This document shows, in pieces, positions 44,028-53,901 of a DNA stretch of 64,000 nt. Each line of letters opens with the position of its first letter. Within the stretch, counting starts at the first letter, position 1. The position numbers and the translations under genes are program-made. Below the pieces are notes generated by a model that saw only the letters and a program-made list of their open reading frames with translations, was not told the DNA's origin and did not search any database. The stretch is from a virus: IMG/VR virus record IMGVR_UViG_3300028840_001302, positions 1 to 64,000 of that record; one strand, 5' to 3'.

Positions 44028-46670
44028 ATGGGATATCCGTGGGAGACAGGTGATAAAATTATAAAAGAGAGAGCCAATGGTTTTCTCGCCATGCCTGATT
44101 TTGTTGAAAGCGGGTTGGACCTTAGTGTTAATGTCGCGGATATAGATGTTGCGGCGGGTTGGGCTTTTGTCGGAGCAAACAGAGTCGAAGTATCAAGTCC
44201 CGTTACTGTCCCTATCATTGACAATAATCTTAATTATATCTATCTTGAAATCACACAAGTATTCGTTTCGGGGAAATTAAATTCCGTTACAATTAATGGA
44301 ATATCGGCCTATTCTTCTCCGCAGACTTATGTAGCACCTCAGTATGGAATACTCATCGGGACGGTACAGAAAACCGGAGGCTCAATAGTTACCGATAGCA
44401 TTCAGGAAACGAATCGTGGTGTACCCATTAATAAAGGTCAGGACGTTTCCGATAATGTTTATACCGTGGCTCCGAGAGGTGGTGACTTTGAAAGTTTGGA
44501 ACGGGCGATTATTGATGTTCCTGCGGATTCAACTTTGCTTCTCTACGAAGGAGCAAATTATATATTAACACAACAAATGACTATATCTAAAAATTTGAAT
44601 ATAATAGGAATGATGCCCGTTGACCCCCGGCAATGGTTCAATCATTTTCATGCTGTTAATATAACAGTATCCTCCGGGGTCTCAATGCCATTATTCACTA
44701 TAAATTCTGGTGTCGAAGTTTATTTTAAATCTCTTGATATTAAATGCGATTTGGGACAGATGTTTGATATATCCGGAGGTTGTAAAGTTGTTTTCGACCA
44801 TTGCTCCCTTCGCGGCACGGATGTAGGTGCTGGTGTTTTTATGATTGATTGCCAAGACTCCACTTTTGATTTTCTGGAATCTGTTTTGCTTCCCGATGGA
44901 ACGGACCCGTGTTCGGGAATGTATTTCTCCGGGACCACTTTTGCACATCTTAGAGAGGCTACCATTTTCACTGATGGCATAGGTAATATCGGTGTGCTTA
45001 CTGACTGTCTTGATTTCCGTTCATTACGTTCCGAAATTTTTGCGTTGGGACCAACGAATGCTTCTGTTGCTCTCCAACAGGACGGGGGAACTTGCACGGT
45101 ATTCTTTTCAGTGATGTGGAATAATGGTTCGGTGAACCATGCCGTGCAACTAAATAGCGGAGGTTTTTTCTCGTACAAAAATACTTATACTTCCGCAGCC
45201 GGGAATCCGAAGATAATTCAAAATCCGGGACATACTTTCGGAACGGATAATCTTAGCACTTTTGTAAATGATGGTGCTAATATAATGAATGGTATTATAC
45301 AATATCTCCGTAATCCTAGTGACGATTTTGAACCTATACGTTTACTCGATTTAAAATCTCATGTGAAACATGATGTATCTAGTTATAAAACCGTTGGACC
45401 GTCCCCGTATGACGACTTTAATGATTTTGAAACGGCGATTCTTCTAGCGAGTGATGGGGATACACTTTTATGTTTTCCGGGAGCGACATACAATCTTCCT
45501 AATCCTTTAACCATTACAAAGAAACTTTATATCGTTGCAGGAAACACTTATGACCCGCGAGATATAGAAACACCTATTGCAACTTTTCCGTTGGAAATCT
45601 CCGTATCGTGTTCTCTCGGTGCGCCGGGAAATATCTTCACTATCGGAGCGGGAGGTGCGCTTTATTTTAAAGGGTTCTTTTTTAGTGTGGGCGCACCCCC
45701 AACATCTTATTTTGCGGAACTAAATGACCCGGATGCAATGCTCGTGCTAGACCATAGTTTTATAGCAACAGGAATCGGTAACGGTGGAGTTTTAGGAACT
45801 CTCGGAAAGCTAAAACTTTATGAAAGTCGTATGTACGATGATGGTCCGGAAGGTTGTATTAATGGAATCGTTCTCGACCTATATATGCTTGAATCTGTTG
45901 TGGAGGCCGTTGGTGCTTCTTCTACGGCTATCGTGATGGCTGATGGGGATGCAGAGATTCATAACAGTCATATCAAGGGTGAAATTGGATACACCCGTGT
46001 TGGTTTGGGTGACGATAGTTTCCATAACTCTCATGTGGAGGGTACGGCACTCGTAGCTTACGGTCTTAACTTTGCGGGTGCATCGGCTTACTTTTATAGC
46101 GGAACTTTTCAAGGTACACCGGACGCAGTTCAAATCGCGGCGGGTACGATTTATTGGGGTGATGCTCACATGATACAAGGAGGACTTTCCCTGTTAGGTG
46201 GAATAGTTCTTCCGTTAAGAACCGAACTAGAAGATTTTGAGTTCGAGCGTGTCGGTGGAGTAACCAGACAAGTTTTCCATACGGTTGCGGAGGCAAGTGG
46301 AAATATTGGAGCTTTTCCACGCAAAAATATCGCATCTGGTCAAACCGCTTCGATGTCCGATATTGCACCGTGGGACTTTGGCAGTATTGCAGCTATTGAG
46401 ATTATCGTTATTCCTAACAATACTAATGCAACCTTTGATTATTCCGTTGATATAGATTTTGCCGCAGATGGACAGGCTTATAATGCAAACTCCAATTCTT
46501 CCGGGACTGTGAATTTTAATGCGGTTGCAAACCAGAAACAAGCGATTGATATTACCAGTTTATTTGCTGGTTTAGCGGCGGGAGATACATACGGAGTCAA
46601 GATTACCAATCAGGAAGGAATTGACTTACTCGATGTACTCGGTATAAGATTCCGTTGGAAGAAAAAATAA
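44028..46670 (+). CDS. Tail spike with two beta-helix modules
   Basis: 880 residues. The N-terminal anchor (about 1-140; IIKERANGFLAMPDFVESGLD) is shared with the next gene. Two right-handed beta-helix (pectate-lyase-like) modules start near residues 148 (VAPRGGDFESLERAI) and 462 (VGPSPYDDFNDFETAI). Each has Asp-Gly-Asp turns and the DPR motif. The C-terminal about 130 residues (APWDFGSIAAIEI ... GIRFRWKKK) form a shared beta sandwich. Spikes of this kind bind or cleave host surface glycans; catalytic residues cannot be assigned. Confidence 0.78.
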   Translation: MGYPWETGDKIIKERANGFLAMPDFVESGLDLSVNVADIDVAAGWAFVGANRVEVSSPVTVPIIDNNLNYIYLEITQVFVSGKLNSVTINGISAYSSPQTYVAPQYGILIGTVQKTGGSIVTDSIQETNRGVPINKGQDVSDNVYTVAPRGGDFESLERAIIDVPADSTLLLYEGANYILTQQMTISKNLNIIGMMPVDPRQWFNHFHAVNITVSSGVSMPLFTINSGVEVYFKSLDIKCDLGQMFDISGGCKVVFDHCSLRGTDVGAGVFMIDCQDSTFDFLESVLLPDGTDPCSGMYFSGTTFAHLREATIFTDGIGNIGVLTDCLDFRSLRSEIFALGPTNASVALQQDGGTCTVFFSVMWNNGSVNHAVQLNSGGFFSYKNTYTSAAGNPKIIQNPGHTFGTDNLSTFVNDGANIMNGIIQYLRNPSDDFEPIRLLDLKSHVKHDVSSYKTVGPSPYDDFNDFETAILLASDGDTLLCFPGATYNLPNPLTITKKLYIVAGNTYDPRDIETPIATFPLEISVSCSLGAPGNIFTIGAGGALYFKGFFFSVGAPPTSYFAELNDPDAMLVLDHSFIATGIGNGGVLGTLGKLKLYESRMYDDGPEGCINGIVLDLYMLESVVEAVGASSTAIVMADGDAEIHNSHIKGEIGYTRVGLGDDSFHNSHVEGTALVAYGLNFAGASAYFYSGTFQGTPDAVQIAAGTIYWGDAHMIQGGLSLLGGIVLPLRTELEDFEFERVGGVTRQVFHTVAEASGNIGAFPRKNIASGQTASMSDIAPWDFGSIAAIEIIVIPNNTNATFDYSVDIDFAADGQAYNANSNSSGTVNFNAVANQKQAIDITSLFAGLAAGDTYGVKITNQEGIDLLDVLGIRFRWKKK

Positions 46671-46695
46671 AACCTGAGATTAAGGGAGAAATAAA

Positions 46696-49600
46696 ATGGG
46701 TAATGGACACGCATGGATTACAGGCGACACAATTATCAAGGAACGTGCAAACGGTTTCCTTGCTATGCCCGATTTCGTTGAGAGTGGATTGGATTTCTCT
46801 CAAAACGGAGATGATATAGATGTCGCTAATGGTATTGCGTATGTCGGAGGTCTTCGTGTTCAATACGATACCGGACCAGCGACCATCGTAATCCCGGATG
46901 CTCAAACTACGTTCATCTATCTTGAAGTTCAAGCAATTTTAGCTTCAGGAAAACTTACAGGAGTTAATATTACCGGAATCAATGGGTACGCTTCCGAACA
47001 AAGTTTTGTCGCTCCGAATTATGGAATACTTCTCGGAACAGTTCGGAAGGCATCAGGCACACTCATCAGCGAGAGCATCGAAGAAACGAATCGCGGTGTT
47101 CCAGTTGGAAAAGGTTCGGACTTAGGCTCAACACTTCGCACCGTTGGAGAAACCGGAGCGGATTATGAATATCTTGAACGTGCGATTCTCGAAGCGAATG
47201 ATGGCGACACAATTTTGGTTCGGGAAGGTGCGAATTTAATCATAACACAAAATATAGTTCTTACGGATAAATCTTTATTCATTGTCGGGGAAAAACCGAT
47301 TGACCCCCGCCAATGGCAAACTTATATAGCGGGACCAACTATCACCGCTCCGAATGTAACAGGAGTTTTATTTAATCTTCAAGGAAGTACAAAACTTTAC
47401 GTTAAAAATCTGAGCATTGATTATGATGGTCAGCATTTTCTAAACGGAGTAACGAATGGAGTAATAGATACACATTTGATTCTTGACCATGTGCGTCTCG
47501 ATGCAAATGATATCGGTGTTGGAAATTACATTATTTCTTGTGCGGGAAGTGCCGATATTATGGAAAGTTTTATTTCCGCGAATTTTACGTCTGTAGGCGG
47601 GAGTGGTATTGAAGTTAATGACGCATCTTACGCGGAAGTACATATCCGGGAGAGTACCGTTTATGCACGGGGTTTAGGTGCTTATGCCCTGCGTGTTGTC
47701 AATACCCCGGCGACCAGAGTGGTACGTTCAGAATTATACATGGATAGTACGGATGATACCAGCGCAGCAATGAGAATGGATAACGGGGGTATGTTCGGAT
47801 TCCAAAGTGTTTTTTGGGGGGCTAGTGGAAGGTGTATATATCAGACAGGCGGGAGTATCGGTGCTATGGATTTATGTATCCTGTACTCAAGTGATATTTG
47901 CATCGAACAAATAGCCGGGAGTATAGGTGTAACCGCTCACAATTCACTAATCGGTAATAACAATCCGAATACTATAGGAGGCACTCTCACCGAACTCCGT
48001 ATTCCCGTGGATTCGTGGGAAGGCGCGAGAATAGCCGATGCAGGAGGTGGGGGAGGTCCGACTTCAAGCAATACGATTATCGTTGCCCCTTCAGGCGGGG
48101 ACTTCCCGGATTTATACTCCGCGATAGTTGCGGCATCTAATTTCGATACAATCGTTTGTTATCGTGGCGCAGACCTTTTAATACCGACAACGGTATTACT
48201 CGATACTATAAATATACGCATAGTTACGGAACGCCAACCTCACGACCCGCGAAATCAATTACTACCGTCCGGCACTCCGATGATTATTACATACGGTGGT
48301 ACTCCGGGAACAAATATGTTCGAGTTCCGGAATGGAGGTGGAGTAGAATTTAATGATTTCAGATTCACTTATGATTTCGGTCCTACTTGTATGTGTACCG
48401 GAGGTGGTCTTGCGAAATTTCACCATTGCCAATTTTATATTGACAACGGAGGTGCGCCACTTGCGGCTGTAATAGAAAGTGTCGCAACTTTCAGCACGGA
48501 TATAAACTATTTCGAGTTCATTGACTGTGATGTGCAACTCGTAGCGGGTGTCGAAAGATTTATGCGTACAAATGCTCCGAGTTCGGATACGAATATCGGA
48601 GTGGTTAATACACAGATGTATATGCCCGACTTCACCACGCTTGCAATAGGGTTTGAATTATGGGGTGGTGGTCGGTGTCGTTTTGATGGATTGAGTATTC
48701 TTTCATTCGGCGGCGGTATTTCGATACAAGACCCCGACAATCCATTAACTATCGAGTTTACAAAAGATAACTACATCTATGGGGAAAGCTTATTCGCGCT
48801 AGATGCACAAGCTTTTACTAATCCGGTTAATATCGGCGCGTTTGGGCTTATTTGCTATTCTCCCGGAGGTGTCGATATAAATGCAAACGGTCCCACTGTG
48901 AATTTCAGTTGGGGTGAAGTGCATTGTCTAGGAACCGGATATTCTATTTCAAATCTTTCCAGACTCAGAAGCCCAATACAGGATGAAGAATACGCCACGA
49001 TGGGTTCGATTGCCGCGAAGATTCCTGAAAGCGGTCAAGCTCAACAAGTAATTAAAGTAGGACCGACTCCCACGGCATTTGATTTTACGGACCTAGATAC
49101 GGCATTGCTTATAGCATCCGGTAGTCCGGGTGATTGGACCATTCTTTGTTGGCCCGGAGCGGATTATAATATTTACTCGAATCACTCTTGGAGCAACAAG
49201 AAAATAGAAATCGTATCTGCACATCAAACGGTTGACGGTAGAGAACAGCGAAATATCTTCTTCAGCGATATAGCAATTACCTCTTCCGTTTTGGTTGACA
49301 CACCTTTGTTTACCGTTGACGGAAACGGCACAGATGCGGGATTGCATCTGAGAGGAGTGCAAGTAACACATAATCTAGGACCGCTTTTCTATTCAACAGG
49401 TGGAGCGGGTCTGATGATTGATAACTGCAAGATACTCTGCACTTATGGCGGCGGTTCACCTCCTACTTATTTCCAGACGGATAATACCGGGACAACCGAT
49501 ATTACGACAATTCAAGTTTACAATACATTTATGATTCTTACTAACGTAGGGAGATTGGTACACGCTCCATTATCATTGCTCAATGCTGTCAGATGTACTT

Positions 49601-51384
49601 TCTATGATAGCTTTATTTTCTGTACGCCGACTTCGCCTATTACTATGTTTGAATCGCAGCACCCGCAATTTGAACTTTTCTCTTTTGCATCTCTGTTTGC
49701 GTCTGATAATACCAGTTCCATTTTCCTCTTGCTCGATGATGGGCTTGTCAACATGAGTGCTGGTAGTTATGTTGATGTTGATGGCGGCGGTATATTTCAA
49801 ACTGGTGGTACGGTTGAAGCAAGAAGTTTGGATATATGGTCCGTTCTGCCTCAAGATGCTCTACAAATCACCGGAGGAGTTTTTAATTGGGGAGAAGTTA
49901 ACGTACTCGGAGGTGGTATCACCGATTTCGGAGTGATTCAAAGATACCGGGAAACAACACAAACCTATGAGTTTGCCACAATACAGAGAGCGCAAGGTTA
50001 CAGCCCGTTTAGGAATATGGGGCTTCAGACTGTAACAGTAGGTCCAAATCCTAACGCTTTTGATTATACATCTCTCGGACAAGCTTTAATAAACGTAATA
50101 GCGTTCCCCGGTGATTGGGATATCCTCTGCTTCCCTGAAGCGGATTATACTCTTGATTATTTGACATGGGGACAATTCATACTCTCTAGTAAGCGGGTTC
50201 GGATTATTAATGCAACCGGGGCAATAGAGCCTAGAACTTTTCTACCGACAACCTACATGCCGATACAAATAACTTGCTCGAACTTTCCGGGAGGAGCGTT
50301 AGGTTTTGTATTCGGACTCAGCCTTGACGGTATTCTGGAAATGCACGGGTTTTATTTTGATGAACAATCCGCTTTGTCCGATTATTATGCTTTCGAGCTT
50401 ACCGCTTCTACCGCTAGACTTCACTTTGACAGATGCTTTGTGCAGGGGCATAGTGGGTTGGGGGGTCTTATTCATATTGCTTCTCCGGGGGGAGGAAGGG
50501 TGAGAATCTCTCACTCACAACTCTCGGACTTAGATGCTCCTGTGGCAACCGCTATTCATGCGGAAGAAGGAAGTATTCTTATAGAGGATTCCAAAATATT
50601 TGCGCTTGAATACTGCGTACTCGCCAATGGTTCCGAACTCACTCATTTTGAGCTTCTCCGTAGCCATGCGGAATCAGATTCAACCGGGACTTCTGTTTTG
50701 GAAATCCTTCAGGGAGTCACTTACGATGCAAGGATAGAATACTCTTATGTCAGAGGTAATGGTGCGGGTTGCACAGCACTTTTCGCAAATGGACCGGGAG
50801 ACTTCAGGCTCCTATCTTCAAAATTCTATGCCCTCACCGCAGCAATCTTCAACAATGCAAATAATATCTATATTGACCAAGCAAGCGAAATGATTAATGG
50901 GACCATCGTTGGTCCCGCTCCGCTCAGATGGAGAACACCTTCCCAAGATTGGGAAACGGTTTCGCATCAGGAAGTTACCAAGCATCATTTCGAGCCAGTA
51001 GTTGACCCGGACGGTCAGACCGGAAAACATACTCGTAAAAATCTCCCGGCAACCACGGGGGTAGGATATGTTGAAGGTTTTGCTCCGTGGGATTTGGGTA
51101 GCGCAACCATAATCGAAGCTGTTATAATTGCTCAAGCTACCAACTTGAACTTCGACTATGATGCGAATTTGGAGTATGCCGGAGATGGACAACTTTATAA
51201 TCTTAATGCGGTAACTCTTGGCGGGTCTGTTTATAGTACGACACTAAATAATATACATTATCTTGACGTTACCCCGATGTTTGCAGGAATCGCAGCCGAT
51301 GAGATGTATGGTTTCGAGTTCCTAAATATTGATGCAACGGACGCAGTTTACTTTGTAGGTCTGCGTTTCAGGTATAGACAATAA
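46696..51384 (+). CDS. Large tail spike with four beta-helix modules
   Basis: 1562 residues, a paralogue of the preceding spike. The same anchor is present (IIKERANGFLAMPDFVESGLD, DIDVANGIAYVGG), then four beta-helix modules starting near residues 149, 460, 785 and 1112, each opening with TVG/VAP, an aromatic, SL/DL and an AxxGDxxxLxxxGAD pattern. The C-terminal beta sandwich is shared (APWDLGSATIIEAVII; GLRFRYRQ). Module number doubled relative to the neighbour. GGGAGAA SD 7 nt before the ATG. Confidence 0.78.
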   Translation: MGNGHAWITGDTIIKERANGFLAMPDFVESGLDFSQNGDDIDVANGIAYVGGLRVQYDTGPATIVIPDAQTTFIYLEVQAILASGKLTGVNITGINGYASEQSFVAPNYGILLGTVRKASGTLISESIEETNRGVPVGKGSDLGSTLRTVGETGADYEYLERAILEANDGDTILVREGANLIITQNIVLTDKSLFIVGEKPIDPRQWQTYIAGPTITAPNVTGVLFNLQGSTKLYVKNLSIDYDGQHFLNGVTNGVIDTHLILDHVRLDANDIGVGNYIISCAGSADIMESFISANFTSVGGSGIEVNDASYAEVHIRESTVYARGLGAYALRVVNTPATRVVRSELYMDSTDDTSAAMRMDNGGMFGFQSVFWGASGRCIYQTGGSIGAMDLCILYSSDICIEQIAGSIGVTAHNSLIGNNNPNTIGGTLTELRIPVDSWEGARIADAGGGGGPTSSNTIIVAPSGGDFPDLYSAIVAASNFDTIVCYRGADLLIPTTVLLDTINIRIVTERQPHDPRNQLLPSGTPMIITYGGTPGTNMFEFRNGGGVEFNDFRFTYDFGPTCMCTGGGLAKFHHCQFYIDNGGAPLAAVIESVATFSTDINYFEFIDCDVQLVAGVERFMRTNAPSSDTNIGVVNTQMYMPDFTTLAIGFELWGGGRCRFDGLSILSFGGGISIQDPDNPLTIEFTKDNYIYGESLFALDAQAFTNPVNIGAFGLICYSPGGVDINANGPTVNFSWGEVHCLGTGYSISNLSRLRSPIQDEEYATMGSIAAKIPESGQAQQVIKVGPTPTAFDFTDLDTALLIASGSPGDWTILCWPGADYNIYSNHSWSNKKIEIVSAHQTVDGREQRNIFFSDIAITSSVLVDTPLFTVDGNGTDAGLHLRGVQVTHNLGPLFYSTGGAGLMIDNCKILCTYGGGSPPTYFQTDNTGTTDITTIQVYNTFMILTNVGRLVHAPLSLLNAVRCTFYDSFIFCTPTSPITMFESQHPQFELFSFASLFASDNTSSIFLLLDDGLVNMSAGSYVDVDGGGIFQTGGTVEARSLDIWSVLPQDALQITGGVFNWGEVNVLGGGITDFGVIQRYRETTQTYEFATIQRAQGYSPFRNMGLQTVTVGPNPNAFDYTSLGQALINVIAFPGDWDILCFPEADYTLDYLTWGQFILSSKRVRIINATGAIEPRTFLPTTYMPIQITCSNFPGGALGFVFGLSLDGILEMHGFYFDEQSALSDYYAFELTASTARLHFDRCFVQGHSGLGGLIHIASPGGGRVRISHSQLSDLDAPVATAIHAEEGSILIEDSKIFALEYCVLANGSELTHFELLRSHAESDSTGTSVLEILQGVTYDARIEYSYVRGNGAGCTALFANGPGDFRLLSSKFYALTAAIFNNANNIYIDQASEMINGTIVGPAPLRWRTPSQDWETVSHQEVTKHHFEPVVDPDGQTGKHTRKNLPATTGVGYVEGFAPWDLGSATIIEAVIIAQATNLNFDYDANLEYAGDGQLYNLNAVTLGGSVYSTTLNNIHYLDVTPMFAGIAADEMYGFEFLNIDATDAVYFVGLRFRYRQ

Positions 51385-51420
51385 CTGTAACCCAAAAAAT
51401 CTTTTGAAAGGAGAAAAATC

Positions 51421-51657
51421 ATGGGTGCATACGATGAATTAACTGAAACCGAAGTAACCAAACATGCGGCACAGCTTCGTAACGCGAGACAAAAGGTTCT
51501 CGAAGCGAAGGCGGCAATAGTTCGTTTGGAAAATCACCGCACAAATATGGCTGATACCGATATTTTCGGTGACGACCAGACAGCGGTTGATGCAGAGGTC
51601 GCAAAGTTCGCGGCTATCAAGACCGCAATCGAGTCAAATGAACCTACAACTTCTTAA
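51421..51657 (+). CDS. Small helical protein
   Basis: 78 residues, two helices (HAAQLRNARQKVLEAKAAIVRLENHR, then AEVAKFAAIKTAIES), no motif recognised. GAAAGGAG SD. The leader sequence before it (AACCCAAAAAATCTTTTGAA) resembles that before the gene at 33079. Could be a tail-end or lysis-module accessory. Confidence 0.6.
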   Translation: MGAYDELTETEVTKHAAQLRNARQKVLEAKAAIVRLENHRTNMADTDIFGDDQTAVDAEVAKFAAIKTAIESNEPTTS

Positions 51658-51722
51658 TTAAGGTTTATACGGCAAATCGTATATGCGTTAATCGGAACAC
51701 TTTTGAGGTTATTAAGGTTTAT
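51653..51722 (+). repeat. Second pair of TTAAGGTTTAT repeats with hairpin
   Basis: Copies at 51658-51668 and 51712-51722. The first carries the 17-nt CTTAATTAAGGTTTATA found also at 29943-29959. Between them TATACG-GCAAAT-CGTATA forms a 6-bp hairpin. The 103-nt gap precedes the lysis-type genes. Confidence 0.7.
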
Positions 51723-51760
51723 TTGCCTATTCTTAAAGACACCTTTAGGGGAGTAGCCAG

Positions 51761-52054
51761 ATGGATTTTGTTACAATCTTCAAAACTTTCGGGCCTTCCG
51801 TTGGTTTCCTTATTGTCACTCTGATTATACTTAATCAGTTGTGGAAATATTTTCAAAAAAGGGAGGATAAACACACCGAAGCTCTGAAGGAACAGGAAGT
51901 GAGATATCAAACAGCAATAGACCGTCTGGTGGATGAGAAAAAGGAACTGGAAAAAGAGAACCGCGAACTCTACCAGAAAAATATCGACATTGCTCTGAAA
52001 TCTCAGGAAGCACTCGGCAAAGTATTACCCTATCTCAGAGACAGGGAGAATTAA
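51761..52054 (+). CDS. Holin-like single-TM coiled-coil protein
   Basis: 97 residues. One N-terminal transmembrane helix (SVGFLIVTLIILNQLW), then a charged coiled coil, ending in LPYLRDREN. This layout matches BhlA-type phage holins/accessory holins. AGGGGAGTAGCC SD. It opens the probable lysis cluster. Confidence 0.65.
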   Translation: MDFVTIFKTFGPSVGFLIVTLIILNQLWKYFQKREDKHTEALKEQEVRYQTAIDRLVDEKKELEKENRELYQKNIDIALKSQEALGKVLPYLRDREN

Positions 52055-52055
52055 A

Positions 52056-52538
52056 ATGCTACCGAAAGAAAAACATCCTAATCCGGAACTGAAGGAAAAA
52101 GCGGAACAGGCAATGCGCGAACTCGATTTAACCCAAAGCTTGATTTCAGATGAAATCGAGAAGAAGGAAAAAACGGGTAAGCGATTTTGTCTTCCGAAAC
52201 GACCCGTGATTCTCTTCATCGAAGACGAAGCTTTCAGGAAACAGATAGCCAGTTACTTCGTTGAAAATGAATTTGATGTTACGGAGGTCGAAAATCCCGG
52301 CGCGGTTCAGGACATGCTTATGAAAATTGGTGAATCATCTCCATTGGTTCTCGATTTTCGCAGCTTCCAAGAGTACGAGCCAACGATGAACGGACATACG
52401 CGCTCATGCGTGTTATTCTCTAAAGAGGAAGCGGAGAACACGGAGAATCTTCTTCGTGTAAAAAACAAAAGCCTGTTTTTCTTCGCATCACCTTTGGATG
52501 TTCGTGCGCTTGTTACTCTCGTGAAGTGCGCGTTGTAA
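52056..52538 (+). CDS. Receiver-domain-like protein (degenerate response regulator)
   Basis: 160 residues. After a helical start (1-45) the sequence follows a CheY-like fold: RPVILFIEDE (48-57) gives an acidic pair, PLVLDF places Asp100 at the phosphoacceptor position, VLFS gives Ser122 for the usual Thr/Ser, and Lys138 stands before the last strand. No output domain follows. It might read a host phosphorelay or be an inactive mimic. ATG one base after the holin-like stop. Confidence 0.6.
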   Translation: MLPKEKHPNPELKEKAEQAMRELDLTQSLISDEIEKKEKTGKRFCLPKRPVILFIEDEAFRKQIASYFVENEFDVTEVENPGAVQDMLMKIGESSPLVLDFRSFQEYEPTMNGHTRSCVLFSKEEAENTENLLRVKNKSLFFFASPLDVRALVTLVKCAL

Positions 52539-52611
52539 AATCACGAGACCGTTCTGAAGGACGAGTCACAAAATATTTCTAACGAGACCCTATTTTCGGA
52601 AGGAGCGTAAC

Positions 52612-53082
52612 ATGAAAAATCTTTTTATCGCATTGATTTCGGCGTTACTCTTATTCGGACTGACGGGATGCAAAGTTCCCGGAAGTGTAATCACAGGCAT
52701 TGATAATCTTGCGACCAAAGCGGAGTCCGGGGAAACCCAACTGAAGGAAATCGAACAGGTCGTGAGACCTCTACTCGCGGCAACCATGCAGGAGAGTCAG
52801 GCACAAATTAAGACACTCGATGAGCAGATTGCCAAAGAGGAAGACCCTATTAAAAAGAAAGGGCTAGAATCAACTAAATCGGACTTCGAGAAGATTGTGA
52901 AAAATTGTACGAAGGCCGGGGAATATCTCGATAAGCTCTTGAAGGATATACCTAAAATTACCCGAAATTTGAAGCAAGCGTCCAAAACGCTAAAAGCGTT
53001 TAACGGCCTCTCAGACGCATTGAAACCAGAAGAGCAACCGGAAACACCAAAACCCGGAGAAAACGTCTCTGAGACCCCTTAA
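52612..53082 (+). CDS. Phage lipoprotein (o-spanin-like or exclusion lipoprotein)
   Basis: 156 residues with a lipoprotein signal: KNLFIALISALLLFGLTGC, lipobox LTGC with Cys20. The mature part is a long helix/coiled coil with a Pro-rich end. In a lysis cluster this fits an outer-membrane spanin, although it is long for Rz1, or a lipoprotein that blocks superinfection. GGAAGGAGCG SD. Confidence 0.65.
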   Translation: MKNLFIALISALLLFGLTGCKVPGSVITGIDNLATKAESGETQLKEIEQVVRPLLAATMQESQAQIKTLDEQIAKEEDPIKKKGLESTKSDFEKIVKNCTKAGEYLDKLLKDIPKITRNLKQASKTLKAFNGLSDALKPEEQPETPKPGENVSETP

Positions 53083-53114
53083 ATCGTCCAGAACAGGCCA
53101 TTATGAGGTGATGT

Positions 53115-53381
53115 ATGAGCGAAAAACTCGATGAGGTGAAAACCCTAGCAAATACCCTCCGGAAAAACCTGTCAAAACGACAGAGGGAGGCTCTTGCGGA
53201 TTACTTCAAGAGCTTCGTTACATCCGAGTCCAGTGATGAGATTGACGAGAACCTAGACCCTCTTGATAAGGATTATCTCGCAATGAAGCGGGATGAAGAC
53301 GCGCTCCGGAAACGGAACGAAGCGGTCAAGGTACTTAAGCAATTAGGTGAGAAAGCATTACTCTTGGCACTCAAGATATAA
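53115..53381 (+). CDS. Small helical hypothetical protein
   Basis: 88 residues, cytoplasmic-looking, helical and charged (KLDEVKTLANTLRKNLSKRQREALADY). GAGGTGATGT SD. Lies between the lipoprotein and the TM protein. Function unknown. Confidence 0.65.
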   Translation: MSEKLDEVKTLANTLRKNLSKRQREALADYFKSFVTSESSDEIDENLDPLDKDYLAMKRDEDALRKRNEAVKVLKQLGEKALLLALKI

Positions 53382-53392
53382 TGGAGGGAGCT

Positions 53393-53797
53393 ATGGAACT
53401 GTTACAAACTTATTGGCCTCACATTGCGCTTGTAATCGTGGTTGCCTTTTTCGTTGCCGTGACTTTCATCCGGCGCAAAGGAGAGAAGGACAACAACGAT
53501 ACTCTGAAAAAATTCGCGGATGGTATGACTAGCATCATGCGAAGTGTTTCAGATAAGGATGCAGTATTGAGGCAGACCTTCCGGAACGTGGAGGAGCTTA
53601 AGAAAAAACTCCAACCGCTGATTGACGGAGGGGAACTTCCAAAGGTCGGAGAATTTTTCAAAGGACTTAATGAAGAAGTCGGTATGGAAGATTTAATCCG
53701 CGACCACTACATTGATTCGATAGGTCCGGAAATCGGATTGAAGAAAAACGATGATGGCGATACCGTCTTCATCGAAGTTCCGGAACCCGAAGAATAA
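53393..53797 (+). CDS. Single-TM coiled-coil protein (i-spanin-like)
   Basis: 134 residues from ATG 53393 (GGAGGG SD); an ATG four codons earlier is an alternative. One N-terminal TM helix (IALVIVVAFFVAVTFI), then a helical body (SVSDKDAVLRQTFRNVEELKKKLQ) and an acidic end. With the lipoprotein it could form a two-part spanin, although the gene order is the reverse of Rz/Rz1. Confidence 0.55.
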   Translation: MELLQTYWPHIALVIVVAFFVAVTFIRRKGEKDNNDTLKKFADGMTSIMRSVSDKDAVLRQTFRNVEELKKKLQPLIDGGELPKVGEFFKGLNEEVGMEDLIRDHYIDSIGPEIGLKKNDDGDTVFIEVPEPEE

Positions 53798-53828
53798 AGG
53801 CACTCGCTTTCGGGCGGGGTCTCGTGAG

Positions 53829-53863
53829 GGGACGGTTTTCATTTGAGGACCGTCCCTTTTTTT
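53829..53863 (+). terminator. Rho-independent terminator of the late operon
   Basis: GGGACGGT (53829-53836) pairs with ACCGTCCC (53849-53856), then seven T. It ends the + strand late genes. Confidence 0.88.
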
Positions 53864-53867
53864 ATTC

Positions 53868-53895
53868 TTGACAATTGATGTTCACGTTGTATAAT
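53868..53895 (+). promoter_or_regulatory. Consensus sigma70 promoter of a small RNA
   Basis: TTGACA (53868-53873), 16 nt, TATAAT (53890-53895), immediately after the late terminator, with no ORF downstream before the next terminator. Confidence 0.88.
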
Positions 53896-53901
53896 AATAG
53901 T

